A stretch of DNA of 64,000 bases from Ruegeria sp. AD91A (GCF_003443535.1 NZ_CP031946.1:2622501-2686500); one strand, 5' to 3'; positions 18,081 to 27,863 are shown, counted from the first letter of the stretch. The notes: generated from the sequence alone by a model not told the origin. Numbers and translations are program-made.

Positions 18081-19418
18081 TTACCCCCCGAAAGCCGAAA
18101 CAAGCTTTTTCGCCAGCGGCAAAGAAGAATAGCCCAACCGTGAAGGTGTAAGCCCCATCCGCACGACAACCATGTCATGCGACGGGAAAATTCCGATGGA
18201 CTGACCATCATGCCCTTGTAACCAAACCGCGTCCTCAAAGGATGGCAGGTCGCCCGGCGACTTCAGCCAAAGATGACCTTTGGCATATTTCCCGTCAGAA
18301 ACCGCAACGGGCTCGAACATCCAGTCTACAAAACCTGCGGGCAAGATCCGCGTGCCGTCCCACACCCCCTTTTGCAGCAGAAACTGGCCATACCTCGCCC
18401 AGTCACGGGCCGTGGCGTACATATAACTGGACCCGATGAATGTATCGGCGACATCTGTCTCGATGATCGCCGAAGTCATGCCGAGCGGTTCAAAAAGCGC
18501 ATCCCGAGGATAGCTCAAACCGCCATCGGGCAGCTTGTCCTGCCACACCCGGGACAATGCGGTGGATGTACCAGAGGAATAGTTGAAGTCGGTTCCAATG
18601 CCGGCTTCCAGTGCACGGTCAGCAGCGAAACTGGCCATGTCATCGCTGAGATACAGCATCCTGGTCACGTCCGACACGTCTCCGTATTCTTCATTCCATT
18701 GCAGACCGCTTGTCATGCCCAGCATGTCGGCAACAGTGATGTCTCGCCTTACATCTTCTGCCCATTCGGGAAAGCTGTCCACGAGGGTGTCCGATACGTT
18801 CATCCGGCCCGCGTCAATCAACGTTCCGATCAGCCCCGCAGTGACCGTCTTGGTCATGGACCAGCCCAGCAACGGTGTGTCGGCGTCAAACCCTTCGGCA
18901 TAGCGTTCGGCCACGATGCGCCCGCCTTGAACCACCACTACGGCGCGGTATCCTTCGCCAAGCAGCTTGTCATCCGACAATACAGCCCGAACTTTTGGAT
19001 CATCAGACAGCGCAACGTCGGTTCCACTTGGCCAGAGACCTGTCGGCGCGGACTTGGCGGCCTCAAGCCGCTGCTCACTCAGGGATGTACCATGGACGTT
19101 GGTGCAACCAAGCCCCTGTCGGAACTGCGACGTGGCGGGCGCGAAGAACCGAAAGAGTCGCGCGCGAACAGTCTGCGCCTCTCGATCAACTTCAATCGAA
19201 ACGTGTTTGAGCAGCGGATGCCCCGGGGCCTGCACATCCACCGTAAGGACCTCGTCCGGATCACGTCCGGCAATGAAAACGTTCGAACAGACAATCTTGG
19301 CCGAGTAATTCGTGCCCACTTTCAGCAAGTCCGGGGGGGCGATCAGCAGATAACCAAGCAAACCCACGATGCCCAGAACCACGACACCTAGACCCGTTTT
19401 CAATACCTTCGTGAACAT
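18081..19418 (-). CDS. Membrane-anchored serine hydrolase of the class C beta-lactamase family
   Basis: This protein carries one N-terminal membrane helix (VVVLGIVGLLGYLLI) and a periplasmic beta-lactamase-fold domain. The active-site serine is in GWSMTKT (SxxK), the tyrosine in FNYSSG (YxS instead of YxN), and HDGQ takes the place of the KTG triad. This pattern fits esterases or peptide hydrolases such as the EstB/6-aminohexanoate hydrolase group better than true beta-lactamases. About 110 residues between anchor and catalytic domain contain two cysteines that could pair. The length is 445 residues. Confidence 0.85.
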   Translation of the reverse strand: MFTKVLKTGLGVVVLGIVGLLGYLLIAPPDLLKVGTNYSAKIVCSNVFIAGRDPDEVLTVDVQAPGHPLLKHVSIEVDREAQTVRARLFRFFAPATSQFRQGLGCTNVHGTSLSEQRLEAAKSAPTGLWPSGTDVALSDDPKVRAVLSDDKLLGEGYRAVVVVQGGRIVAERYAEGFDADTPLLGWSMTKTVTAGLIGTLIDAGRMNVSDTLVDSFPEWAEDVRRDITVADMLGMTSGLQWNEEYGDVSDVTRMLYLSDDMASFAADRALEAGIGTDFNYSSGTSTALSRVWQDKLPDGGLSYPRDALFEPLGMTSAIIETDVADTFIGSSYMYATARDWARYGQFLLQKGVWDGTRILPAGFVDWMFEPVAVSDGKYAKGHLWLKSPGDLPSFEDAVWLQGHDGQSIGIFPSHDMVVVRMGLTPSRLGYSSLPLAKKLVSAFGG

Positions 19419-19575
19419 CCGCAGACCTGCCCTGTTGCTGTCTTTTCAGCTCAGGTTAGATACAACCAACTCGGTTTTGCTACCATTCCGTTGCGTATTC
19501 TTCCGATGTCGATCGGCAGACCCGGCGTCTTTATCTTCGAACTGCGCCGGTCGCCGCGTTGCTTTGATCTTGCGA

Positions 19576-20469
19576 CTACCAAAAGCTTTGCAATTGCCCG
19601 GCAAGACGTTGCCAAATCTGTTCACTGTACTCCGACTGCGGTCCAGCCAAACGGACCATTCTTATTGTCAGCGCCTGTGCAGGCAGAGCTTCTTCAACGC
19701 TTACAAGCTGCCCCTGAGCAAGCGGCGTGGCGACCAAAGAATGGGGTAGCCATGCAACGCCGATTTCATTCACGGCATATTGCAGCATCGCCAACGTCAG
19801 GGCCGTCTCGGCTTTGGCCATGATTCTGGTTTTGTCGGGCAAACGGGGTGCAATCAATCGGGAAAACACCTGCCCAAGAAATACATCAGGCGGATAGATA
19901 ATCGCGGGAACAGTCTCACCATCCAATTCCCTGCGCATTGCGGGTGCGCATACCGGGATCAAAGTATCAGCGCCAAGCGTCTTTGCCTCAAATGCATTTT
20001 CGAGGTTTTGCATCCTGCCGTCCGAGATCGCGTACATGATCGCGAAATCGACTTCTTTTGAGATCAGTTGCAACAGACACTCGTCCTGATTCCCTGATCG
20101 CACTCGAACCGAGATGTCGTCATCTGCGGTCAAAGTGCGGACCACTTTCGGTGAAACGGTTGTCGTGAGTGCATGTTGGCAGACAAAAGACAGAGACTGG
20201 CTGGCCTGATCACTCTCGGTTTTCAGGGTATGTCGAAGTTTGTGCAGACGCGCACTCAGCTCGCGCAATTCCGGTTCCAACGCCTGCACACCCGGCATCA
20301 GGGATACGGGCTTGCGGCGACGATCAAACAGGGTCGCACCGATACTACCTTCGATGAGCCGCACCCGACGGGTAAAGGCAGATTGGGTCAGCAGCCGTTT
20401 TTCCGCGGCGCGTGTCAGCGATCCGCTGTCCAACACGGCCAATATGTCATCGATCCATTCCAGGCGCAT
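19576..20469 (-). CDS. LysR-family regulator, probable cuyA regulator
   Basis: The 297-residue product has the LysR winged helix (about 1-60, SGSLTRAAEKRLLTQSAFTR) and an effector-binding domain. It is divergent from the cysteate sulfo-lyase gene, with 122 bases between, which hold a TGCAA-TTG-TTGCA palindrome. In roseobacters a LysR gene named cuyR is known beside cuyA. I infer the same role here, activation in response to cysteate or a derivative. Confidence 0.8.
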   Translation of the reverse strand: MRLEWIDDILAVLDSGSLTRAAEKRLLTQSAFTRRVRLIEGSIGATLFDRRRKPVSLMPGVQALEPELRELSARLHKLRHTLKTESDQASQSLSFVCQHALTTTVSPKVVRTLTADDDISVRVRSGNQDECLLQLISKEVDFAIMYAISDGRMQNLENAFEAKTLGADTLIPVCAPAMRRELDGETVPAIIYPPDVFLGQVFSRLIAPRLPDKTRIMAKAETALTLAMLQYAVNEIGVAWLPHSLVATPLAQGQLVSVEEALPAQALTIRMVRLAGPQSEYSEQIWQRLAGQLQSFW

Positions 20470-20499
20470 GTGTACCAGATACCGCAGCCCCGATTAACA

Positions 20500-20512
20500 T
20501 GCAATTGTTGCA
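20500..20512. promoter_or_regulatory. LysR-type operator candidate
   Basis: TGCAATTGTTGCA is a perfect inverted repeat (TGCAA/TTGCA) in the divergent spacer between the LysR gene and cuyA, 31 bases from the regulator start. It is the clearest T-N11-A-like site in the spacer. Confidence 0.45.
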
Positions 20513-20591
20513 ACATATTTGCTGAATTTCGAATTAGCAGCGCGGTAATTGAAAGTATAAATTGACGAAAATCAATATTAGGAATTGTGAT

Positions 20592-21605
20592 ATGCATCTC
20601 GCCCGCTTCCCCCGCCTTCACCTCGCCCATCTTCCGACACCACTTGAACCGATGAAGCGGCTTTCCAAAGAGTTGGGTGTGGAAATCTGGATCAAACGCG
20701 ACGATTGCACCGGCATGTCAACCGGCGGCAACAAGACCCGCAAGCTGGAATTCCTGATGGCCGAAGCGGAAGCGCAGGGCGCGGACATGGTGATGACGCA
20801 AGGTGCCACTCAAACAAACCACGGTCGACAAACCGCAGCATTTGCCGCCAAACTGGGCCTTGAATGCCATATTCTTCTGGAAGACCGCACCGGCTATCAA
20901 GATGGCAACTACAATACAAACGGCAATGTCCTGCTGGACCACTTGCACGGCGCGATGACCGAGAAGTTTCCCGGAGGTCACGATATGCCGGGCGAAATGG
21001 AAAAGGCTGCCGAGAAGAAACGGGCAGAAGGCCGCAACGTCTATGTCATTCCCGGCGGCGGCTCGAACCCGACCGGGGCGCTTGGCTACGTAAACGCGGC
21101 CTTTGAACTGTTGGGGCAGGCCAATGACAGCGGATTGCAGATTGACCGGCTGGTACATGCAACCGGGTCATCCGGTACGCAGGCAGGTTTGGTGACCGGA
21201 ATGTGCGCCATGAATGCGCAAGTGCCGGTGCTTGGCATCGGGACAAGGGCACCTCAGCCAAAGCAGGAACAGATGGTTTACGACCTCGCCTGCAAGACAG
21301 CCGAAAAACTGAGGTGCGCAGGCGTGGTAAAGCGCGAAGATGTCATGGCCAATACCGACTATGTCGGTGAAGGCTATGGACTGCCCACTGAAAGCGGTAT
21401 CGAAGCGATTCAGATGTTTGCTGAATTGGAAGGTATTCTTCTGGATCCCTGCTACTCGGCCAAGGGCGCTGCGGGCCTGATCGATCTGGCGCGCAAAGGC
21501 GAGTTCAAAGATCAGCGGGTCGTTTTCCTTCACACGGGCGGCGCCGCGGCTTTGGCGGGGTATGACTTTGCCTTCGATCACAAAAACCGCTGGGTGAATA
21601 TCTGA
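20592..21605 (+). CDS. cuyA: Probable L-cysteate sulfo-lyase (PLP enzyme of the D-cysteine desulfhydrase family)
   Basis: PLP-dependent enzyme of the ACC deaminase/D-cysteine desulfhydrase family, 337 residues. The PLP lysine lies in [10 protein letters not shown], the phosphate-binding loop is [11 protein letters not shown], and the segment TGATQTNH usually decides substrate. The opening [20 protein letters not shown] and the block [20 protein letters not shown] look like CuyA, which splits L-cysteate to pyruvate, sulfite and ammonia. D-cysteine desulfhydrase is the alternative. The start at 20592 has AGGAATTG upstream. The divergent LysR gene supports a dedicated catabolic role. No sulfite exporter (cuyZ) is adjacent. 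Confidence 0.75.
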   Translation: MHLARFPRLHLAHLPTPLEPMKRLSKELGVEIWIKRDDCTGMSTGGNKTRKLEFLMAEAEAQGADMVMTQGATQTNHGRQTAAFAAKLGLECHILLEDRTGYQDGNYNTNGNVLLDHLHGAMTEKFPGGHDMPGEMEKAAEKKRAEGRNVYVIPGGGSNPTGALGYVNAAFELLGQANDSGLQIDRLVHATGSSGTQAGLVTGMCAMNAQVPVLGIGTRAPQPKQEQMVYDLACKTAEKLRCAGVVKREDVMANTDYVGEGYGLPTESGIEAIQMFAELEGILLDPCYSAKGAAGLIDLARKGEFKDQRVVFLHTGGAAALAGYDFAFDHKNRWVNI

Positions 21606-21608
21606 GCA

Positions 21609-22316
21609 ATGATGCTGCGCCCCATCGGCATTCTTGGCGGCATGGGCCCCGAGGCAACGATCCTCCTCCAGCGCAAGCTGGTGGAGGCTGTACCGGTGCG
21701 CGATGATCGGGACCACATTCCGCTTCTGATCGACATGAACACACAAGTGCCATCGCGGATCGCTCATCTGATCGAAGGGTCGGGCGAAGATCCGGGGCCG
21801 ACACTGGCAGCAATGGCGCGTCGCCTTCAGGATGCCGGCGCCGTGGCGCTGGCAATGCCCTGCAACACAGCGCATCACTATGCCAAGGCGGTCACCGATG
21901 CCGTGACTGTTCCGCTATTGAATATAGTTGATCTGGCAGCGGATCATGCCCTCCGTGAACTGGGGGCAGGCGGTTGCGTTGGTATGCTCGCTTCTCCTGC
22001 AGTGCGCCGTACTTGTCTTTTCGATACAGCACTGCAGGCGCGCGGGCTATCACCTGTTTGGCCAGCAGATGACGACATGATGCTGGCGGCGATCCGCGAG
22101 ATTAAGGTCAACGGCCCTAGTGACAAGGCGCGCGAGACACTGCGAGCGTCTTCAAAGGCACTGGTCAAGGCGGGGGCGGACTTGCAACTTATCGCTTGCT
22201 CCGAGTTTTCTCTCATTGCTGACATCGTCGCGGACGACGCCAAAGCATTGGACACGGTCGATCTACTGGTCCGCGCGATCGTCGGTTTTTCTCAGACGGG
22301 CTGCTCTGCGAGTTAG
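21609..22316 (+). CDS. Aspartate/glutamate racemase family protein
   Basis: This 235-residue member of the cofactor-independent Asp/Glu racemase family has the two-cysteine arrangement MPCNTAHHY and LIACSEFS, plus the N-terminal loop GILGGMGPEAT. Both catalytic cysteines are present, so it should be an active racemase. It begins 3 bases after cuyA. A racemase acting on cysteate, which is the sulfonate analogue of aspartate, is a reasonable inference from this position, but it is not shown by the sequence. Confidence 0.85.
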   Translation: MMLRPIGILGGMGPEATILLQRKLVEAVPVRDDRDHIPLLIDMNTQVPSRIAHLIEGSGEDPGPTLAAMARRLQDAGAVALAMPCNTAHHYAKAVTDAVTVPLLNIVDLAADHALRELGAGGCVGMLASPAVRRTCLFDTALQARGLSPVWPADDDMMLAAIREIKVNGPSDKARETLRASSKALVKAGADLQLIACSEFSLIADIVADDAKALDTVDLLVRAIVGFSQTGCSAS

Positions 22317-22367
22317 CGTAGGGCTTTTTTCAACGGCAGTCGGTGGGCCCAAAATGGTTTTGTTTGG

Positions 22368-23252
22368 TCACAAACGCTGCCAAAGCTGGTACGCAATCTG
22401 ATCCAAGCTGACTGGATTGGAAAAGGCTGAAATCGTCAACGTCGCGCACCATGCATCATCGCCGACCGGCACCAATACCCCCTGATCAAGTTCCTCGGCA
22501 ATCGCCGTTTCGGGCATCCAGGCAAATCCGCTGCCTGTCATCAATCGTCGTTTGATCGTTTCGACCAGACTATCGACATATATCGTTTCGGTATTCTGGG
22601 GTTTCCGGTCAACGGTGTTTTCGACGACCATGCCCAAAAACGACGATCGGTCATAGGCCAGATAGGGGATCGGCGGGCCATCCTGTCTGGATAAATCCCA
22701 TCCCATTGTCCGTACCGGCTCAACGGCAGCTACGGGTATCAGACGATCCTTCAGCAGATCCTTACGCTCAAACGCGGTTTCGTCGATCATGGGCGAGACA
22801 GAGTGGTGATAGTAGCACAGCAGGATATCCACCGCGCCCTCGACCAAGAGATCACAGCAGGTGCTCAGAGAATCAGACAGAACGCGTGTTCGCAGATCCG
22901 GGATTTGCTTCTGCAATTCCTCTATGCGGGCCGCCAAAAAATTTACCGCGATGGTGTGTAGAACCGAAAAACGGATGAACCGACTGTCGCCCCGGTCGGC
23001 GTCCCGCAGGGATTGGCGGGATTCTGACAGCTGTGAAATCGCCGCCTGAGCAACAGGCAGAAATTGTTTGCCGGCTTCTGTCAGTTGCACCGGATACGTT
23101 GCCCGATTGACCAAGGGCAGCCCAACCCAACTCTCCAACGCCTTGATTCTGCGACTGAATGCGGATTGCGTGATGTTACGCTCATCGGATGCACGGGTGA
23201 AGTTCAAGGTCCGGGCGAGGCATTCAAAGTCGCGTAGCCAATTCAGATCCAA
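22368..23252 (-). CDS. LysR-family regulator, probably of the betaine-type transporter operon
   Basis: The 294-residue protein has a standard LysR helix-turn-helix (LNFTRASDERNITQSAFSRR) and a substrate-binding domain. It is divergent from the ABC transporter operon that starts at 23521, with a 268-base spacer, so it probably controls that operon. It converges on the racemase gene (52 bases apart). Its closest resemblance is to LysR proteins of osmolyte and amino-acid uptake loci; the inducer is unknown. Confidence 0.85.
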   Translation of the reverse strand: MDLNWLRDFECLARTLNFTRASDERNITQSAFSRRIKALESWVGLPLVNRATYPVQLTEAGKQFLPVAQAAISQLSESRQSLRDADRGDSRFIRFSVLHTIAVNFLAARIEELQKQIPDLRTRVLSDSLSTCCDLLVEGAVDILLCYYHHSVSPMIDETAFERKDLLKDRLIPVAAVEPVRTMGWDLSRQDGPPIPYLAYDRSSFLGMVVENTVDRKPQNTETIYVDSLVETIKRRLMTGSGFAWMPETAIAEELDQGVLVPVGDDAWCATLTISAFSNPVSLDQIAYQLWQRL

Positions 23253-23520
23253 TGAGTATCCCCGCTAGTTAACGAACGTTTTCAACAAGCATACAGGAAC
23301 TATGCAGAAACAGAATAGTTTGATGAAATGTTCGAATTGGCTCTCTGAAAAGTTCCTGTTCTAGACTTCTGGGTAGGGTCTGGCGGTTGGTCCTCTTTTC
23401 AGCCTTCCGTCCGTAGTTGCGGCCAAATGCATGTTGGCACGACCCTATTGCGCAATAGGAAAGTCGAACGACGGAAAAAACGACGCCGAACCACGGCGCA
23501 TTTCAACAGAGGAGAAGACC

Positions 23521-24486
23521 ATGAGAACCAATCTAAAAACGCTGGGGATGGCTGCTGCGGTCAGCATCTGCGCCGTGCCTGCATTCGCAGCCGAAGAAGT
23601 GAAGATCGGCGTGCCATCCTGGACCGGCGCACAGGCCATTGCCCATCTGCTGGGCGCGGTCGTGGAAATGCGCATCGGTGGCAAAGTGGAATATGTGCCC
23701 GGCAACAACGCCACGATCTTTCAGGCGATGGATCAGGGCAAGGGCGATATCGATGTGCATCCCGACGTTTGGCTGCCCAACCAGGAAAGCTTCACCAAGA
23801 AGTATGTGGACGAAGCCGGCACCGTTACCTTGTCGTCGAACCCCTACGAGGGCAATCAGGGCTTTTGCGTCAGCAAAGACTTTGGTGAAGCCAACAACAT
23901 CACCGACATCGCTGATCTGGGTCGCCCGGATGTAGCCGCATTGATGGACAGTGACGGCAATGGCAAAGGTGAAATGTGGATTGGCGCGCCGGGTTGGGCT
24001 TCGGCCAATGTGAACGAAGTCAAAACTCGCGACTATGGTCTGCTTGATTTCATCGAGCCGGTACGTGCCGAGGAAAGCGTGAAGACCGCGCGGATCAAGG
24101 ACAGCATAGCCAAGGGTGAAGGATACGCCTTCTATTGCTACAAGCCGCATGCGGTCTGGTACATGTTCGACGTTCAGATGTTGACCGAGCCGACATTTGA
24201 CCCGGCAAAATACGTGATGGTCCAGCCGTCTGATGATCCGGACTGGTACAACAAATCCAGTGTTGCGACCAAGGACGCGCTCAAGAACGTGCAGATTGCA
24301 TGGTCCAACACGCTGCCAGAGCGCTCTCCGGCGATTGCTGATTTCTTCACGAATTTCGCGCTGACAGCAGATGATGTGAGCGGGTTCGCCTATGAGATCA
24401 GCGGCAAGGGCCGGGATCCGGCAGAGGTTGCCCGTGAATGGGTCGAAGCGAACCCGGATCGTGTCGACGCCTGGCTGGGTCTCTGA
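23521..24486 (+). CDS. Betaine-type ABC transporter substrate-binding protein (OpuAC family)
   Basis: Periplasmic binding protein of the glycine betaine/proline family, 321 residues. It has a signal peptide (cleavage near VPAFA-AEE) and the family segments VPSWTGAQ, DVHPDVWLPNQ, GAPGWAS and YCYKPHAVWYMF. Their tryptophans and tyrosines usually form the cage for a quaternary ammonium group. The start at 23521 follows AGAGGAGAAGACC. The true substrate could be a betaine, or, given the neighbours, a taurine- or cysteate-like zwitterion. A hairpin between this gene and the ATPase may raise its expression relative to the rest of the operon. Confidence 0.87.
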   Translation: MRTNLKTLGMAAAVSICAVPAFAAEEVKIGVPSWTGAQAIAHLLGAVVEMRIGGKVEYVPGNNATIFQAMDQGKGDIDVHPDVWLPNQESFTKKYVDEAGTVTLSSNPYEGNQGFCVSKDFGEANNITDIADLGRPDVAALMDSDGNGKGEMWIGAPGWASANVNEVKTRDYGLLDFIEPVRAEESVKTARIKDSIAKGEGYAFYCYKPHAVWYMFDVQMLTEPTFDPAKYVMVQPSDDPDWYNKSSVATKDALKNVQIAWSNTLPERSPAIADFFTNFALTADDVSGFAYEISGKGRDPAEVAREWVEANPDRVDAWLGL

Positions 24487-24507
24487 TCTCACGTCCAGAA
24501 ACAGGGT

Positions 24508-24529
24508 GGCGGCGATTGGCGGCGCCGCC
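24508..24529 (+). other. Intercistronic hairpin between binding protein and ATPase genes
   Basis: GGCGGCG (24508-24514) pairs with CGCCGCC (24523-24529) 22 bases after the binding-protein stop, without a T-tract. Such stems commonly protect the 5' part of the mRNA and so favour the binding protein. Confidence 0.5.
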
Positions 24530-24553
24530 CAAATGCGCACCTCTGGGGGACCT

Positions 24554-25609
24554 ATGAGCGACGATACCGTTATTGAAATCTCGAATGTCTGGAAGATATT
24601 CGGGAGCAGGCCAGAGGTGGCGCTGCAGGCGATCCGCGACCGCGGGTTGGACAAGGCCCAAGTGCTGGCTGAATACAACTGCGTTGTCGGCGTGGCGGAT
24701 GTCAGCCTGTCGGTCAATCGGGGCGAGATATTCTGCATCATGGGCCTGTCAGGCAGCGGAAAATCCACTCTGGTCCGCCACTTCAACAGGTTGTTGGAGC
24801 CTACCGCCGGCAAGATCGAGATCGAGGGCACTGACGTGATGGCTCTGGGTCCGAAAGAGCTCCAGCAGTTTCGCAACAACAAGATCGGTATGGTTTTTCA
24901 GAACTTTGCGCTGATGCCGCATCGATCTGTGCTGGACAATGTCGCGATGCCGCTGGAAATCCGGCAGGTCAGCAAGAATGAACGCATGCGTCAGGCCGCC
25001 GCTATTCTGGATATCGTCGAACTCGGAGCCTGGGGATCGAAATTCGCACACGAGCTGTCCGGTGGTATGCAGCAACGTGTGGGCCTTGCCCGGGCACTGG
25101 CGGCGAACCCGGATGTGTTGTTAATGGACGAACCGTTCTCGGCGCTGGACCCATTGATCCGGCGGCAGTTGCAGGATGAGTTCATCCGACTGAGCAAAAT
25201 CCTGAAAAAGACGACGATCTTCATCACCCACGACCTGGATGAAGCAGTTCGCATCGGGAACCGGATCGCGATCATGCGCGACGGCAAGGTGGTGCAGATC
25301 GGGACGGCCGAAGACATCGTCATGAACCCCGCCGACGACTATGTGGCCGATTTCGTTGCGGGCATATCGCGGCTCAAAGTGGTGCGCGCCCATGCGGTCA
25401 TGCGGCCCATACCAGAGCATGTTGTGACCCATGGGCCGCTATCGGCAGATGCCCCACGTGTAAATGAGAGTGAGAACCTGAGCACGCTGATCAATCTGGC
25501 AATCGACAACGACAGCGCAATCCTAGTGGAGGACGGCGGCGCGGATGTTGGCGTCATAACCCGTGCCGATCTGTTGCGCACCGTGATCGAAGGGACCGAA
25601 GTATCATGA
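24554..25609 (+). CDS. Betaine-type ABC transporter ATP-binding protein (ProV/OpuAA type)
   Basis: This ATPase has 351 residues. Walker A is GLSGSGKST, the signature is LSGGMQQRVGLARAL, and Walker B is VLLMDEPFSALDP, followed by the switch histidine in FITHD. A C-terminal CBS-like region of about 80 residues (VNESENLSTLINLAIDN to GVITRADLLRTVIEG) is typical of osmo-regulated ProV proteins. The start at 24554 follows GGGGGACCT. Its stop overlaps the permease start (ATGA), so the subunits are co-translated. Confidence 0.93.
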   Translation: MSDDTVIEISNVWKIFGSRPEVALQAIRDRGLDKAQVLAEYNCVVGVADVSLSVNRGEIFCIMGLSGSGKSTLVRHFNRLLEPTAGKIEIEGTDVMALGPKELQQFRNNKIGMVFQNFALMPHRSVLDNVAMPLEIRQVSKNERMRQAAAILDIVELGAWGSKFAHELSGGMQQRVGLARALAANPDVLLMDEPFSALDPLIRRQLQDEFIRLSKILKKTTIFITHDLDEAVRIGNRIAIMRDGKVVQIGTAEDIVMNPADDYVADFVAGISRLKVVRAHAVMRPIPEHVVTHGPLSADAPRVNESENLSTLINLAIDNDSAILVEDGGADVGVITRADLLRTVIEGTEVS

Positions 25610-27147
25610 GCACATCTGATGTGAACCCGCTGGAAGATACCGAAAGCGAAGCTGCTTTGGCGTATGCCGAAGAGCGGCGCAAGAACATTCGGGCATTTGT
25701 ACGCACCAGCCCCGACTACTACATCCGCAACTTCGACAAGATCGGCGCGTCGTCCCGCTTTACACCAACCTTCAATCTGATGGCCGGATTATTTGGTCCG
25801 GTCTGGTTCGGTGCCCGGGGCTTGTGGTCATGGGCGCTTCCATTTCTGATCCTCGAAACAATAGCCTATGTGCAGATCGCGCGAGGGATGTTCGGCGATC
25901 TGGCGGCCGAGGCTATGGAACGCATCGCTTCTATTGAAGGGACGCTTGAACTGCGCCGTCAGCAGTTGGCCGCTGCCATTGAAAACAATTCGGACAAGAT
26001 CGATGTCTATCAGCGAACGGTGGATTCGCTTGAGGAAAACATAGGCGGCATCCGCGCTGAAGCCGAGGCGATGGCCGCCGAGGGCCCGTACATTGTTTTG
26101 ACCGGCCTGATCATTCTGATCATCGTCAAGCTTGTTCAGTCACAGGTGGCAAACTGGGCGCTCGAGGCGCGTTTCTCGGAGTGGTTGTCAGATCGCTCAA
26201 TCCGATCAGCAATGCCGTTATCGCAGATCGTGTTCAGCGCGGTATTCATGGCGCTGATCGTTGCTGCGGCGATGATGCATTACAGCTTTCCGGGGCGTTT
26301 CTCGTTGCTCAGCCATTTCCCGACGGACCCCAACATCCGCCTGACCAGCATCACTTGGGTGGAAGACTTCATCGCCTGGTGCGTGCGCAACAGCGAAGCG
26401 TTCTTTGACGGGCTGACATTCGGTATCCGTACCCTGCTGGACGCGCTTGAGGTCATATTGGTACAGACTCCGTGGATCGTGATCGCCAGTCTCATCATTC
26501 TGCTGACATGGCTGACTGCGGGCGTCAGCACGGCAATCTACTCGGGCGCATTTCTGGCCTATATGGGGCTGTTGGGCTTCTGGGAGGGCGCAATGACCAC
26601 ACTGGCCTTGTTGGGGACAGCGGCGTGCCTGTCGATTGTCATCGGAATTCCATTGGGCATGTTCGCGGCGCGTCGGCCACGGTTTTACGCTTTCATCCAG
26701 CCGATCATGGACTTCATGCAAACCATGCCCGCCTTTGTTTTCATGGTCCCCGTGATCGCGTTTTTTGGTGTTGGCAAACCAGCGGCGGTCGTGGTCACGA
26801 TGATTTTCGGCGGCACACCAGTGGTGCGCCTGACCGTTCTGGGCTTGCGCGGAGTACCCGAAAGTGTGCGTGAAGCAGCGATCAGTTTTGGCGCCAACAA
26901 ATGGTATCTGCTCACCAAGGTCGACTTGCCGCTGGCAAGCCCGTCGATCCGGGCGGGGATCAACCAGACAATCATGCTGTCATTGGCAATGGTTGTGGTC
27001 GCGTCGCTGATCGGTGCCAAAGGGCTGGGCGAAGACGTTCTGGAGGCGTTGCAGTACGCGAATGTTGGCCAGGGTATCCTTGCAGGGTTCTCAATTCTGT
27101 TCTGTGCGATGATTCTGGATCGGATTGTGCAGGGCGGCCGGAAATGA
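25606..27147 (+). CDS. Betaine-type ABC transporter permease with a long N-terminal extension
   Basis: The 513-residue product is longer than ordinary ProW (about 350). The C-terminal part (about 310-510) is a standard permease domain with the EAA-like loop REAAISFGANKWYLL. The first 230 or so residues contain a membrane pair near 60-95 (NLMAGLFGPVWFGARGLW), a helical, probably coiled-coil stretch at about 100-155 (SIEGTLELRRQQLAAAI), and another membrane helix at about 160-180. This extension has no transport motif and might contact membrane or sensor partners. ATGA overlaps link it to the genes on both sides. Confidence 0.9.
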   Translation: MSTSDVNPLEDTESEAALAYAEERRKNIRAFVRTSPDYYIRNFDKIGASSRFTPTFNLMAGLFGPVWFGARGLWSWALPFLILETIAYVQIARGMFGDLAAEAMERIASIEGTLELRRQQLAAAIENNSDKIDVYQRTVDSLEENIGGIRAEAEAMAAEGPYIVLTGLIILIIVKLVQSQVANWALEARFSEWLSDRSIRSAMPLSQIVFSAVFMALIVAAAMMHYSFPGRFSLLSHFPTDPNIRLTSITWVEDFIAWCVRNSEAFFDGLTFGIRTLLDALEVILVQTPWIVIASLIILLTWLTAGVSTAIYSGAFLAYMGLLGFWEGAMTTLALLGTAACLSIVIGIPLGMFAARRPRFYAFIQPIMDFMQTMPAFVFMVPVIAFFGVGKPAAVVVTMIFGGTPVVRLTVLGLRGVPESVREAAISFGANKWYLLTKVDLPLASPSIRAGINQTIMLSLAMVVVASLIGAKGLGEDVLEALQYANVGQGILAGFSILFCAMILDRIVQGGRK

Positions 27148-27863
27148 CACCCATAGTATTTGTCCATGGGTTTCTGGGCGGCAGTCGGCAATGGCAGCGG
27201 CAGGTCGAGGCCCTGGAAGGTTACGATGTGATCACGCTGGATTTGCCGGGTTTTGGTGAAAATACTCACCGCGATGCATTCTGCAGTATCTCGGGCTTCG
27301 CGGACTGGGCGTTGAATGAATTGAAGTTGCGCAACATCGAGAAATTCCATCTGGTTGGTCACTCGATGGGTGGAATGGTCGCGCAGGAAATGGTTGCCCG
27401 TGCGCCCAAGCGTGTTGACCGTTTGGTTCTTTATGGCACCGGGTCCGTAGGAGTGCTGCCCGGGCGGTTTGAGACCATTGATACCTCGAAAACCCGTGCC
27501 TGTGCAGACGGACCGAAAGTGACGGCGCGGCGAATTGCGGCAACCTGGTTTCTAGAGCGCGAAAAGGCGATGGAATATGAACTTTGCGCCACGATAGCGC
27601 AGAAAAGCAATCTGAAAGCCATGCTCACTGGTTTGGACGCGATGAATTCCTGGAGCGGCGCTGAAAACCTGTCAGCAATCAAGACCCCGACACTGGTTAT
27701 GTGGGGGGATCGGGATCGTACCTACCCATGGAGTCAGACAGAACAGTTGTGGCAATCTATCCCGAATGCAAATCTCGCGGTGATTCCGAACTCTGCACAT
27801 GCGACGCATCTGGAGAAAGTCGAACTGTTTAACGGGGTATTGCGGGATTTCCTTGATGCCTGA
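27144..27863 (+). CDS. Alpha/beta-fold hydrolase in the transporter operon
   Basis: The 239-residue hydrolase has the oxyanion segment FVHGFLGGSRQW, the nucleophile elbow LVGHSMGGMV (serine near 82), an acid in VMWGDRDRTYP and the histidine in NSAHATHLEKVE, so the triad is complete. Its ATG overlaps the permease stop, so it belongs to the transporter operon. It may open an ester or amide of the imported substrate. The exact reaction is not predictable. Confidence 0.88.
   Translation: MTPIVFVHGFLGGSRQWQRQVEALEGYDVITLDLPGFGENTHRDAFCSISGFADWALNELKLRNIEKFHLVGHSMGGMVAQEMVARAPKRVDRLVLYGTGSVGVLPGRFETIDTSKTRACADGPKVTARRIAATWFLEREKAMEYELCATIAQKSNLKAMLTGLDAMNSWSGAENLSAIKTPTLVMWGDRDRTYPWSQTEQLWQSIPNANLAVIPNSAHATHLEKVELFNGVLRDFLDA

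Noticed and set aside
18081..19418. Serine hydrolase read as an antibiotic-resistance beta-lactamase
   Set aside because: SxxK is present, but the YxN and KTG motifs are replaced, and it has a membrane anchor. It is more like an esterase or peptidase.
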